From positions 1 to 64,000 of the forward strand of contig NZ_KQ948749.1 of assembly GCF_001514195.1 (NCBI RefSeq): a DNA stretch of 64,000 bases. The letters are read 5' to 3'. This stretch comes from Streptomyces griseorubiginosus. Lineage in GTDB: Bacteria; Actinomycetota; Actinomycetes; Streptomycetales; Streptomycetaceae. Under the pieces are notes generated by a model, which searched no databases, was not told the origin of the DNA, and was given only the letters and a program-made list of their open reading frames with translations. The position numbers were made by a program, and so were the translations under genes. Numbering within the stretch: position 1 is the first letter of the stretch; each line of letters begins with the position of its first letter. Of this stretch, positions 44,313-52,794 are shown in pieces.

Positions 44313-44759
44313 GAGTGCCTCGGTGGCCGGACTCTGATCGTGCGGACTTCGCCACCCCGCTGCTCACGCTTCAGCGCATCCTCGGCACGGCCACCGGACG
44401 CAACCTCCGCGAGCGCGCGGCCGGCATCGTCCCCACCCGTGTCACATGCAGCGCCTCACCCCGTGCGCAGAGCAAAGGAGCGGACGCGGGCCTGCTGCAT
44501 CCCCATGCGCGGACCGCCGCGCGGAGTTGAGTGCTGTGCGGGGCGGGCTCTGGCCAGGTGCCACAGCGGAACGGATACCAGCGCAGCGCAGGTGTTGCGC
44601 ATCTCGCGTGCACCGCAGCAGCATCGGCGTACGTCCACGGCATGGCCGTCACGCCGGCGATGCCGTGGTGGCCCACCGCGCACGGGGCAGGAATACCGCG
44701 CGCCGGCTGCACACCCCCCGCGGAATGAGACGGAGAGGTGGACACCCGGGAATTCATAT
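44313..44759. other. gap at the right edge of the island, no gene seen
   Basis: Short frames occur, such as DFATPLLTLQRILGTATGRN on the plus strand near 44345-44410, but none has a ribosome site or a recognisable family. Composition is mixed. I regard this as decayed sequence at the island border. Confidence 0.4.
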
Positions 44760-44782
44760 CCAGGGGATGATTTCTTCCCCCC
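44760..44782 (+). promoter_or_regulatory. G4A/TC4 palindrome, site A (hydrolase operon)
   Basis: CCAGGGGATGATTTCTTCCC plus CCC: GGGGA-N8-TCCCC, 89 nt upstream of the dienelactone hydrolase-like gene. It is one of seven similar sites in the right 20 kb. Confidence 0.7.
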
Positions 44783-44870
44783 ATCGCGAGTGGACATGAT
44801 CTCGGCACCGGCGAATCATGGTGTGCGCACCGCCGATGGGCGGATCTCAGTCGACAAAGAGGCAGGCGCC

Positions 44871-45785
44871 ATGGTCGAGGCTGTTTCATTCAGGAACAAG
44901 GCAGTAGAGATCGCGGGACACCTCCACCTGCCGGACGATTTCGACGAAGATAAGAAATACCCGGCCCTTGTCGGAATTCATCCGGCCGGCGGTGTAAAGG
45001 AACAGACCATCGGCCAGTACGCGAAGCGGCTGGCTTCCGAGGGATTCGTGACCGTGGTCTACGACTCCTCCTATCAGGGAGAGAGCGGCGGCGAACCGCG
45101 CCTTCTGGAAGACCCGACGACCAGGGTGGAGGACGCCCGCTGCGCGGCGGACTTCCTCACCACTCTCCCGTACGTGGACACCGAGCGGATGGGCGTCTTC
45201 GGCATCTGCGCCGGTGGCGGTTACGCGATCAGCGTGGCGCAGACCGAACGCCGTTTCAAGGCGGTCGCCACCGTCAGCGCGGCTCCGATGGGCGAAGGTT
45301 CCAGGGCCTTCCTGGGTCATACGTCTCCCGTGTCCGAGCAGATCAGGAACCTGGAGATGGCCGCTCAGCAGCGCACAGCGGAGGCGAGGGGAGCGGAGCC
45401 CGTCTACGTCCCGTTCGTCCCGGAAACGCTGGAGGAGATCGACGACAACACGCCGGACCTCCTCCGCGAGGGATACGACTACTACCGGACTCCGCGTGGT
45501 CAGCATCCCCGTTCCAAGGGCCGCTTTCTGCTGACCAGCATGGACAAGATGTACGCGTTCTCGACGTTCGATCAAATCCCGGAACTGCTGACCCAGCCGC
45601 TGCTCCTCATCGCGGGGAGCAAAGCGGACACAAAAGTGTTCAGCGACCAGGCTTACGAGCTTTCCAAGGGCCCGAAGGAACTGTTCGTCGTCGACGGGGC
45701 GACTCACATCGCCATGTACGACGTTCCCGAGTACATGGATCAGGCGCTCACCAAGATGGTGAAGTTCTTCGCCGTCCTTCAGTAG
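44871..45785 (+). CDS. dienelactone hydrolase-like alpha/beta hydrolase
   Basis: A protein of 304 aa. The nucleophile elbow is GICAGGG with C113, a Cys nucleophile as in dienelactone hydrolases; Asp in GSKADTKVFSD and His in GATHIAMYD complete the triad. YDSSYQGESGGEPR is the loop of the group often annotated as alpha/beta hydrolase with an Asp-rich cap. The ATG is preceded by AGAGGCAGG; an ATG 25 codons upstream lacks a site. It heads a probable operon with WrbA-like, SnoaL-like and DJ-1-like genes and is preceded by palindrome A. Confidence 0.82.
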   Translation: MVEAVSFRNKAVEIAGHLHLPDDFDEDKKYPALVGIHPAGGVKEQTIGQYAKRLASEGFVTVVYDSSYQGESGGEPRLLEDPTTRVEDARCAADFLTTLPYVDTERMGVFGICAGGGYAISVAQTERRFKAVATVSAAPMGEGSRAFLGHTSPVSEQIRNLEMAAQQRTAEARGAEPVYVPFVPETLEEIDDNTPDLLREGYDYYRTPRGQHPRSKGRFLLTSMDKMYAFSTFDQIPELLTQPLLLIAGSKADTKVFSDQAYELSKGPKELFVVDGATHIAMYDVPEYMDQALTKMVKFFAVLQ

Positions 45786-45853
45786 AAGGCCCCCAGGGCA
45801 AACGCCCGGAGAGCCTAGCCCGCCGTAGAAATCATTCGAGGAGCACCATCACC

Positions 45854-46453
45854 ATGTCCCATCCCGGCCGCCCCACCGTCGCCATCGCCTTTCATTCGGG
45901 CTACGGCCACACGGCCGTCATCGCCGAAGCCGTGGCGCGTGGTGCGGCGGGAGCGGGCGTTGAGGTCGTCTCGATCTCCGTCGACACCGTTACGGACGAG
46001 CAGTGGGCACAGCTGGACGCCGCTGACGCGATCGTCTTCGGCGCCCCCACCTACATGGGTACGGCCTCCGCGGCCTTCCACACGTTCGCCGAGGCCAGCA
46101 GCAAGCGCTGGTTCTCCCAGTCCTGGGTGGACAAGCTCGCCGCGGGTTTCACCAACTCCGGTGCCAAGAACGGCGACAAGTCGTCCACCCTGGGCTACTT
46201 CGCCACGATGGCCGCCCAGCACGGCATGCACTGGATCAGCCTGGGCCTGCAGCCGGGCTGGGACTCCACCACGGGCAGCGAGGACGACATCAACCGGCTG
46301 GGCTATTTCCTGGGCGCCGGCGCCCAGAGCCCGACCGACGCCGGCCCGGAGGCGGTCCACAAGTCGGACATCGCCACCGCGGAGCACCTGGGTGCGCGCG
46401 TCGCCCGTCAGGCCGCGATCTTCCGCGCCGGGCGGACCGCCCTCGCCGCCTGA
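45854..46453 (+). CDS. WrbA-like flavodoxin-fold NAD(P)H:quinone oxidoreductase
   Basis: A protein of 199 aa. FHSGYGHTAVIAEAVARGA is the FMN phosphate loop of flavodoxin-like proteins, VFGAPTYMGTASAAFHTFAE the 50s loop and HWISLGLQPGWD the later flavin contact. WrbA-type enzymes reduce quinones by two electrons, avoiding semiquinone radicals. It lies 68 nt after the hydrolase and 55 nt before a SnoaL-like gene. The context suggests electrophile or quinone detoxification. Confidence 0.87.
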   Translation: MSHPGRPTVAIAFHSGYGHTAVIAEAVARGAAGAGVEVVSISVDTVTDEQWAQLDAADAIVFGAPTYMGTASAAFHTFAEASSKRWFSQSWVDKLAAGFTNSGAKNGDKSSTLGYFATMAAQHGMHWISLGLQPGWDSTTGSEDDINRLGYFLGAGAQSPTDAGPEAVHKSDIATAEHLGARVARQAAIFRAGRTALAA

Positions 46454-46508
46454 TCCCAGAGCCCTTTCTCCGCTCCATCCACTACCCACCCCCCGCAAGG
46501 AGTACGTT

Positions 46509-46901
46509 ATGTCCGATTCCCCGAGCCTCGCCCTCATCCGCCGGCTGTACGAATCCGGAATGTCCCCGGAAGTGACCGCCGAGGTCATGGCGCCGGACCT
46601 CGTGTGGGACATCACCCCCGGCTTCCCGAACAGCGGTGTCTACCACGGCTGGGACGACGCGGCGAAGAACTTCTTCGGCCGGACGATGCCGAACTACGAC
46701 TCCTTCGGCGCGGTACCCGAGGAGTTCTACGCGGACGATGAAGGCCATGTCTTCGTGTTCGGCCACTACCACGCCGAGACGAAGACCGGGAACAAGGCCG
46801 ACGTCCGGTTCATCCACCTGTGGACCGTCCGTGACGGCAAGGCCGTGAGCATGCGGCAGGCCGCCGACAGCCACATCCTCCAGGAAGCCCTCAAGGGCTG
46901 A
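46509..46901 (+). CDS. SnoaL/NTF2-like protein
   Basis: A protein of 130 aa with the cone-shaped NTF2-like fold: IRRLYESGMSPEVTAEVMAP, VWDITPGFPNSGVYHG, and final strands VRFIHLWTVRDGKAVSMRQA. The ATG has AAGGAG 7 nt upstream. Such small proteins bind or isomerise hydrophobic ligands. It is in the middle of the operon, 24 nt before the DJ-1-like gene. Confidence 0.85.
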   Translation: MSDSPSLALIRRLYESGMSPEVTAEVMAPDLVWDITPGFPNSGVYHGWDDAAKNFFGRTMPNYDSFGAVPEEFYADDEGHVFVFGHYHAETKTGNKADVRFIHLWTVRDGKAVSMRQAADSHILQEALKG

Positions 46902-46925
46902 CATCCTCACCAGGAGACGACAACC

Positions 46926-47624
46926 ATGGCGAAGATCCTCTTCGTGATCACCGCGTCCGACCACTGGACGCTGGCCGACGGCACCCGCCAGCCGGCCGGC
47001 TTCTGGGCCGAGGAAGCGATCGGCCCCTACCAGGTCTTCAAGGAGGCCGGATACGAGATCGCGGCGGCGACGCCCGGCGGTGTACCGCCGACCGCGGACG
47101 CGCTCAGCCTCACCGCCGAGTTCAACGGCGGCGAGGAAGGCGCCGAGCACATGCGGGCCGCACTGCGGGAGGCGACCGAGCTGGCGCACCCGATGCGCAT
47201 CGAGGACGTGAACATCGCCGACTACGTGGCCGTGTTCTATCCCGGTGGCTGGGGCCCGATGGAGGACCTGCCCGACGACGCCGCCTCCGGCAAGCTGCTC
47301 ACCGAGTGGCTCGCCTCGGGCAAGCCGGTGTCCCTGGTGTGCCACGGCCCCGCGGCACTGCTGGCGACGATCGGCCCGGACGGGACCTCCCCGTTCCACG
47401 GTTACCGCCTGACCGGCCTGTCCAACGCCGAGGAGAAGCTGAACGGTCTCGCGGACCGCGCGAAGTGGCTGCTGCAGGACCGCCTCGTGGGCGAACTCGG
47501 GGCGGACTACCGCGAGGCCGACCCGTTCACCCCGCACGTCCAGGTCGACCGCACCCTCTACACCGGCCAGAACCCGGTCTCGGCCGTCGCCCTCGCCCAG
47601 GAGCTGGTCAAGGCACTGAGCTGA
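46926..47624 (+). CDS. DJ-1/PfpI-type (Hsp31-like) protein
   Basis: A protein of 232 aa. C139-H140 in SLVCHGPAALL is the nucleophile elbow of class I glutamine-amidotransferase-like proteins; E29/E30 in FWAEEAIGPY supplies the acidic residue, and FYPGGWGPMEDLPDD the oxyanion loop. This matches Hsp31/YhbO-type glyoxalase III or deglycase enzymes acting on methylglyoxal adducts. It ends the operon at a strong hairpin. The carbonyl-stress role fits its neighbours. Confidence 0.88.
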   Translation: MAKILFVITASDHWTLADGTRQPAGFWAEEAIGPYQVFKEAGYEIAAATPGGVPPTADALSLTAEFNGGEEGAEHMRAALREATELAHPMRIEDVNIADYVAVFYPGGWGPMEDLPDDAASGKLLTEWLASGKPVSLVCHGPAALLATIGPDGTSPFHGYRLTGLSNAEEKLNGLADRAKWLLQDRLVGELGADYREADPFTPHVQVDRTLYTGQNPVSAVALAQELVKALS

Positions 47625-47642
47625 CACCTCGAGAAGCTCCAG

Positions 47643-47680
47643 CCGGTGGCCCGTGGCGTGCTCACGCCACGGGCCACCGG
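47643..47680 (+). terminator. 17-bp hairpin ending the hydrolase-DJ-1 operon
   Basis: CCGGTGGCCCGTGGCGT pairs perfectly with ACGCCACGGGCCACCGG around a GCTC loop, followed by TCCTGCT. It begins 18 nt after the DJ-1-like stop codon. Confidence 0.8.
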
Positions 47681-47733
47681 TCCTGCTGCGGGCTGTATCG
47701 CAATGGAGGAGATCGTGCCCACTGGCCGATCAG

Positions 47734-47755
47734 CCAGGGGACGGATCCGTCCCCC
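47734..47755 (+). promoter_or_regulatory. G4A/TC4 palindrome, site B (MmyB-like regulator 1)
   Basis: It contains the perfect 18-bp palindrome GGGGACGGATCCGTCCCC. It ends 36 nt before the regulator start, a position expected for autorepression. Confidence 0.75.
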
Positions 47756-47790
47756 TCCAAAGATGCGGCGTTTATGCCAAGCTGAAGGTC

Positions 47791-48660
47791 ATGAACCGCA
47801 ACCCGCATCTGAACGAGCTGGGTGAGTTCCTCAAGGCTCGTCGCGCCGAGCTCACCCCCTCCGAGGTCGGCCTCCGCGGCGGGCAACGGAGGCGCGTGAA
47901 GGGTCTGCGCCGCGAGGAGGTGGCGCTCCTCGCCGCGATCAGCACCGAGTACTACACCCGGATCGAGCAGGGCCGGCTCCAGGCGTCAGCTCCCCTCCTC
48001 GACGAGATTGCCCAGGTGCTCCGTCTGAACGACGCCCAGCGCACTTATCTCTTCGACCTCGCGGCTAAGGAGCGAGTGCGCCCGGCCGCGTACCGCGAGC
48101 GCCAGCAGGTGGACCCACAGCTGCAGCGCATGCTGGACGACCTCAGCGCCTCCCCGGCCTTCGTCATCGGCCGGTGCACCGACATCCTGGGCTGGAACCG
48201 CCTCGCCGCCGCCCTGTGGACCGATTTCGGGCGCTACCCCGAGCAGGAGCGGGTGTTCGTGCGGCTGCTGTTCACCGAACCCTGGATGCGTGAGCTGTAC
48301 GTCGACTGGGAGGAGGTCACCCGGCTGGCCATCGCCCAGCTGCGCATGGAGAGCGCGCGCTATCCCGACGACCAGCCTCTCACCGCACTGGTCGAGGAAC
48401 TCTCCGCCCGTGACCCACAGTTCCGGCAGTGGTGGACCGAACACGACGTCGCGATGCGGGGCAACGGCGTCAAAAAGCTGCGTCACCCGGTGGTGGGCGA
48501 GCTGACGCTCGACTGGAACACGCTCACCTGCGGCACGGACCCCGACCAGCACATCATCGTGTGGAACGCGGAACCCGGCACCCCCTCCCACGACGGGCTA
48601 CGCCTGCTCGCTTCCTGGACCGCCGACCAGAAACCGTCGGCGTCCGACGCGGCTACCTGA
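47791..48660 (+). CDS. MmyB-like XRE regulator (paralogue 1)
   Basis: A protein of 289 aa. Residues about 8-75 form the XRE helix-turn-helix with the family phrase KGLRREEVALLAAISTEYYT followed by RIEQGR. Residues about 105-280 form the MmyB-type ligand domain (MLDDLSASPAFVIGRCTDIL, GWNRLAAALWTDF, HPVVGELTLDWNTL). This group of actinobacterial regulators is commonly beside oxidoreductase genes. The ATG lies 36 nt after a perfect palindrome. Two paralogues at 55.0 and 56.0 kb have nearly the same length. Confidence 0.9.
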   Translation: MNRNPHLNELGEFLKARRAELTPSEVGLRGGQRRRVKGLRREEVALLAAISTEYYTRIEQGRLQASAPLLDEIAQVLRLNDAQRTYLFDLAAKERVRPAAYRERQQVDPQLQRMLDDLSASPAFVIGRCTDILGWNRLAAALWTDFGRYPEQERVFVRLLFTEPWMRELYVDWEEVTRLAIAQLRMESARYPDDQPLTALVEELSARDPQFRQWWTEHDVAMRGNGVKKLRHPVVGELTLDWNTLTCGTDPDQHIIVWNAEPGTPSHDGLRLLASWTADQKPSASDAAT

Positions 48661-48715
48661 GCCTTCTCTCACGCGTGCCCACAAGGGCTGACCGGCGGTG
48701 CGGTGTCACACATGA

Positions 48716-48735
48716 GGGGGATACATACACCCCCC
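48716..48735 (+). promoter_or_regulatory. G4A/TC4-type element, site C (quinone reductase)
   Basis: GGGGGATACATACACCCCCC is the site C form: G5A, a short AT-rich centre, then AC6. It lies 104 nt before the quinone reductase start. Confidence 0.65.
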
Positions 48736-48839
48736 TATAGCCGTATCCCGGCCAAGAAACCTTCCCCTTTTCCGGGCGTACGCGAGCCGGAAAGGTCGGA
48801 CACCTCAACGACCGAATGTCAGACAACGAGGTGCTTCGC

Positions 48840-49986
48840 ATGAAGGCTGTAGGTTTCACGGAATTCGGTGGGCCGGAGGTGCTTCAGGTTCTGGAGCTGC
48901 CCGCTCCCGAGGCCGGTCCGGGCGAGGTGCGCATCCGGGTGCACGCCGCGACCGTCAACGCGGTCGACGCCCTCCAGCGCAGCGGACCCGCCCGGTCTCC
49001 GGACGCCCGGCCGCCGTTCGTGCCCGGCATGGAGGCCGCCGGTGTCGTGGACCAGATCGGCGCGGGCACGGACACGGACCTCAGCGTCGGTGACCAGGTG
49101 ATGGCGCTCGTGCTCGCTGGCGGTGCCCGCGGCGCCTACTCCGAGCAGATCCTCGTCCCGGCGGAGTCGGTGGTGCGCGCACCCCACGGCGTGAGCGACG
49201 CACAGGCCGCGTCGCTGCCGATGAACGGTCTGACCGCGCGCCTGGCCCTGGACACCCTCGGCCTGGAGGCCGGGCAGACCGTCGCCGTCACCGGAGCGGC
49301 CGGTGGGGTGGGCGGCTATGCCGTACAACTGGCCAAGGCGGACGGGCTGCGGGTGGTGGCCGACGCCTCGGAGCAGGACGAAACCCTGATCAAGGAACTC
49401 GGCGCCGACATCGTCCTGCGTCGCGGCGCCGAGTACCCGGACCGGGTACGCGCAGAGGTCCCGGAGGGCGTCGACGGACTCCTCGACGCCGCGTCGCTCG
49501 GCGCTCTCACCGCCCGAGCGGTGCGTGACGGCGGCCGGGTGGTGACACTGCGCGGCTACGACGGTCCCGGTGAACGCGGCATCGTCTACGAGCCGATCGT
49601 CGTGTTCCGCTATGCCCGCGAGCACGCCAAGCTCGACCGGCTGCGGCAGCAGGCGGAGGACGGGGTGGCGTCCCGCCACGTGGTGTACCGGATCAAGGCG
49701 CCGGAATCCGCAGGTCATCGCCGCATCGGCGCGGCTCGGGATCGCGCACGGCGCTGACGGCAGGTCAGCCGCTTCGCTGCCCGGGAGCCGTGTCCCAGGG
49801 GATGTACGACGCGTGGCTTACCGGAACGCGTCGAGCAAGGTCGCTTACACCACGAAGCGGGACACGACCGAGGACGGCCGGATCACCCTTCGGGTCGCCA
49901 GGACGTTCCCGGCGGAACAGGCCGCCGAGGCACACCGGCTCCTCGCCGCAGGCGGAGTGCGCGGCCGACTCGCCCTGACCTTCTGA
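48840..49986 (+). pseudogene. zeta-crystallin-type quinone oxidoreductase, split by insertion
   Basis: A medium-chain reductase: MKAVGFTEFGGPEVLQVLEL, NADPH-binding VTGAAGGVGGYAVQLAK, and ending LRVARTFPAEQAAEAHRLLA plus AGGVRGRLALTF. After codon 274 the frame is interrupted by 206 bp flanked by GAGGACGG repeats. Removing 214 nt (element plus one repeat) joins AEDG to RITLRVARTF in frame and restores a normal 310-aa protein. As it stands the frame runs into foreign codons and stops at 49757, so the last about 36 native residues are lost. The ATG has GAGG 8 nt upstream. Confidence 0.88.
49664..49869. mobile_element. 206-bp MITE-like element with 24-bp terminal inverted repeats
   Basis: The left end GGTGGCGTCCCGC continues CACGTGGTGTA; the right end in reverse complement is GGTCGTGTCCCGC then TTCGTGGTGTA: 20 of 24 positions match. 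The element is bordered by direct repeats GAGGACGG at 49656-49663 and 49870-49877, an 8-bp target duplication. It has no coding capacity for a transposase. An 8-bp duplication is seen with IS256 and some other families, so it is probably mobilised in trans. Confidence 0.85.
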
Positions 49987-50036
49987 CGCGGGGCACGTGC
50001 GGGCGCGGAGACCGCTGCCCTCAACGTCACGCGTGT

Positions 50037-50066
50037 GTGGCCGGACGTCGTACGACGTCCGGCCAC
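50037..50066. terminator. 30-bp perfect palindrome between convergent genes
   Basis: The arm GTGGCCGGACGTCGT is followed directly by its reverse complement. It lies between the split quinone reductase and the stop of the SDR on the other strand, so it can act on both strands. Confidence 0.7.
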
Positions 50067-50071
50067 CCGCA

Positions 50072-51034
50072 CTACGCGGCGAACGCGTTCACACCCGTCA
50101 GCTCCGCAGACAGCTCCCACAGGCGCGCCGCCTGCCCGGGGTCGGTCGCCCAGTCCCTCACACCGCGCATCTCGCCGTCGGCGGGAGCGGGCTCGGCCAC
50201 GTCACAGTCCTCGAGGTAGAGACCGCCCAGGCCCGCCAGCTGGGGGGAATTCGCGGCCCACACCTGCGTGGCCGCGCCTTGCTGCGGGGTCTTGAAGAAA
50301 TCCGGGTCGCGCAGGTTGCCGTCCTCGTCGAACCAGCCGAACTCCACCTTCTCCTCCTCGGGCACGTGCCGCAGGAGCGGTGTGATGATGACGCCGGGAT
50401 GCACGGCGAAGGCGCGGACGCCGAAGTCCTTGGCGAGCCTGTCCAGGTGCACCGCGAAAAGGGCGTTCGCCGTCTTCGCCTGCCCGTACGCCTGCCACTT
50501 GTCGTAGCCCCGCTCCCACTGGACGTCGTCCCAATGGATGCCGGACATGTGATGGCCGCCGGAGGAGACGGAGACGACCCGTGCGCCGCCGGGTTCGAGC
50601 GCCGGCCACAGACGGTTGACGAGGGCGAAGTGACCGAGGTGGTTGATCGCGAACTGCGCCTCCCAGCCGGGCCCGACCCGGGTTTCGGGGCATGCCATGA
50701 TCCCGGCGCTGTCGATGACGAAGTCGACACTCCTGCTGGAGGCGAGGAACCGCTCCGCGAATCCGCGCACACTCTCCAGGTCGCCGAGATCCAGCTCGTC
50801 CACCTCGACGCCGAGGACTCCGTCGAGCGCATCCCGGGCGTCCGCGGGCCTCCGAGCGGGGACGACGACGTGGGCGCCGGCCCGGGTGAGCGCACGGGTG
50901 GTCTCCAGGCCGATGCCCGAGTATCCGCCGGTGACGATCGCGAGCTTGCCGCTCAGGTCGATGCCCTGGAGGACGTCGGCGGCGGTGCTCCTGGCGTCGA
51001 ACCCGGAGCCGATCTTGTGCTGTGCGGTGGTCAT
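50072..51034 (-). CDS. short-chain dehydrogenase (retinol dehydrogenase-like)
   Basis: A protein of 320 aa. SDR motifs: VTGGYSGIGLETTRAL cofactor loop, DSAGIMACP (in place of NNAG), VSVSSGGHHMSG with the catalytic Ser, and YGQAKTANALF. The layout is that of oxidoreductases of the WWOX/retinol dehydrogenase-like SDR group, which reduce aldehydes or ketones. AAGGAG lies 9 nt before the ATG. It is downstream of and co-directional with an MFS exporter. MmyB-like regulators often sit near such SDRs. Confidence 0.88.
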   Translation of the reverse strand: MTTAQHKIGSGFDARSTAADVLQGIDLSGKLAIVTGGYSGIGLETTRALTRAGAHVVVPARRPADARDALDGVLGVEVDELDLGDLESVRGFAERFLASSRSVDFVIDSAGIMACPETRVGPGWEAQFAINHLGHFALVNRLWPALEPGGARVVSVSSGGHHMSGIHWDDVQWERGYDKWQAYGQAKTANALFAVHLDRLAKDFGVRAFAVHPGVIITPLLRHVPEEEKVEFGWFDEDGNLRDPDFFKTPQQGAATQVWAANSPQLAGLGGLYLEDCDVAEPAPADGEMRGVRDWATDPGQAARLWELSAELTGVNAFAA

Positions 51035-51091
51035 GCGCGATATCTCCTTACTGGAACAGCAGTAGAAAGGTTGGCGTTCGAGGGAGGGCGC

Positions 51092-52330
51092 TCAATCGCT
51101 TCCTGCGGAGAGGAGCGGTCCGCGGCGGCCGAGGACCCACACGAGGAGTGCGACGCAGGCGAGACCGGCGCCGGTCAGCGCGACGGCCGTCCAGCCGCCG
51201 ACGGACCACAGGACGGAGGCGGCGGCGGAGCCTGCCGCACCGCCGAGGAAGTTGCAGGTGACGAAGGCCGTGTTGAGACGGCTGCGGGCTCCCGGCGCGA
51301 GCGCGAACAGCCGTGTCTGGTTGAGGATGTTCACGCCCTGTACGGCGATGTCGAGCAGCACGACGGCCACGACGATCCCCACGACGGAACGCTCGGCGAG
51401 GGCCGCGACGACGAACGAGACCACGACCGCCGCCCACCCCCACCCGGTCGCCGGCATGGACCTGCCCCGGTCATGGAGTCGCCCGGCACGCCGGGCGGCC
51501 AGCGCCCCGGCCAGCCCGAGGAGGCCGAACAGACCGATCACGGAGACCGAGTAGGAGAACGGCTCCGCGCCGAGCAGGAAGGTCAGCCCGGTCCAGAACA
51601 GGGTGAAGACGCCGAAGGCGGTGGCACCGAGGAACAGCGTCCAGCGCACCGCGCGCTCCTGCCGGATCACCTGCCACACCGAGAGCAACAGCCGTGGGTA
51701 CGGCAGGTGGACCTTCGGGGCGACCGGAGGGATCGTGCGGCTGAGGAGCAACGCGAAGGCGAGCGAGACCGTGGCGGCGACGAAGTAGATGGCGCGCCAT
51801 CCGGCCGCGTCCGCGAGGAGTCCGCTGATGGTGCGGGAGGTGAGGATGCCGATGAGCAGCCCGGAGACCACCGTCCCCACCACGCGCCCGCGGTTGGTGT
51901 CGTCGCTGAGGTCACCGGCGAGCGGGGTGAGCAACTGGCCGCTGACGGTCGTGAACCCGAGGAGGGTGGTCGCCACCAGGAGCGCGCCCAGGGAAGGAGC
52001 TATGGCGCAGGCGATGAGCGCGAGGGCCGCGCAGAGCATCATTCCGGGGATGAACCGGCGCCGGTCGAGGACATCGCCGAGCGGGACCAGCAGCAGTGCT
52101 CCGGTCGCGTAGCCGATCTGGGTGGCTGTCACGAGCCAGCCTGCCGACGCGGTCGAGGCGTGCAGGTCACTGCCGATGAAGCCGAGCAGCGGCTGTGCCC
52201 AGTAGAGGTTGGCGACAGCGGTGCCACCGGCGACTGCGAACAGCAGAGTCAGGCCGCGGCTCATCCTGTTCCCGTCCGCTGTGGCGGGGACGCTCGCGGT
52301 GGGCGGCGTGGGGGTGTCCGGAGTGGCCAT
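51092..52330 (-). CDS. MFS exporter (YbfB/arabinose-efflux-permease type)
   Basis: A protein of 412 aa with about 12 membrane helices. NLYWAQPLLGFIGSDLHAS and PLGDVLDRRRFIPG (motif A) and TPLAGDLSDDTNRGRVVGTV are typical of this actinobacterial drug-efflux MFS group. The ATG is the one after the Thr/Pro-rich upstream frame; its first 25 residues are hydrophilic. It is 57 nt upstream of the SDR and likely shares a transcript with it. Confidence 0.86.
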   Translation of the reverse strand: MATPDTPTPPTASVPATADGNRMSRGLTLLFAVAGGTAVANLYWAQPLLGFIGSDLHASTASAGWLVTATQIGYATGALLLVPLGDVLDRRRFIPGMMLCAALALIACAIAPSLGALLVATTLLGFTTVSGQLLTPLAGDLSDDTNRGRVVGTVVSGLLIGILTSRTISGLLADAAGWRAIYFVAATVSLAFALLLSRTIPPVAPKVHLPYPRLLLSVWQVIRQERAVRWTLFLGATAFGVFTLFWTGLTFLLGAEPFSYSVSVIGLFGLLGLAGALAARRAGRLHDRGRSMPATGWGWAAVVVSFVVAALAERSVVGIVVAVVLLDIAVQGVNILNQTRLFALAPGARSRLNTAFVTCNFLGGAAGSAAASVLWSVGGWTAVALTGAGLACVALLVWVLGRRGPLLSAGSD

Positions 52331-52487
52331 GGTCGGGTGTCCAGGTGAGTACGGGCCGGTCGGCGGTCTCGCCGCGAGGTGAAGTGGGCCTGTCCGACGG
52401 GGTGGTGGCAGAAATCCTTGAGACCTTCCGCGCGATGCCGGGATACGCCTGTTCCGGTGGCCGCCGGCGGTCGTCGGTGGCCGGGCG

Positions 52488-52599
52488 GTCGGCTTCCGTC
52501 GGCCCCCAACTGCCGACGTCGTAGCGGTAGGGCGCACCGTGCAGGTCGAGGACGGGCTCGACGAGACGCATCACTGCAGCAAGTGCGTCTCCGCAGTTG
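52488..52599 (-). pseudogene. glucose-6-phosphate dehydrogenase C-terminal remnant
   Basis: On the minus strand a short stretch encodes GDALAAVMRLVEPVLDLHG followed by APYRYDVGSWGPTEADR. This matches the last about 35 residues of glucose-6-phosphate dehydrogenases (W-x-x-V-x-P-xx... then Y-xx-GSWGP-x-A). No other part of that enzyme is present in the 464-nt gap (52331-52794), where I see no other gene. Confidence 0.5.
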
Positions 52600-52672
52600 T
52601 GAGTCGGACAGTAAATTTCCCAGTGTCGAGGAAAAACCAAAAGGGACTCATTTCATCCCCGGGATGAATTAC

Positions 52673-52695
52673 CCAGGGGATGCATTCCTCCCCCC
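52673..52695 (+). promoter_or_regulatory. G4A/TC4 palindrome, site D (DHA2 exporter)
   Basis: CCAGGGGATGCATTCCTCCC plus CCC; GGGGA-N8-TCCCC, 99 nt before the exporter start. It differs from site A in only four central positions. A second 15-bp palindrome, TCATCCCCGGGATGA, lies just upstream at 52653-52667. Confidence 0.72.
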
Positions 52696-52794
52696 ATACG
52701 CCGATGCGCACCTGTTGGCCCTGCCGATATGGTCAGCGGCGCGGCCCGGGCGGAAGCAACAGGTCCGATTGCCTGTACCGGAGGGAACGGAACT

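Noticed and set aside
36281..44870. Possibility that the island is an integrated element with attachment sites
   Set aside because: I saw no integrase, tRNA gene or flanking direct repeat at the two edges, so no att sites can be supported.
44370..44889. 172-codon minus-strand frame upstream of the dienelactone hydrolase-like gene
   Set aside because: It runs antisense through palindrome A and the hydrolase start and shows no protein-like conservation.
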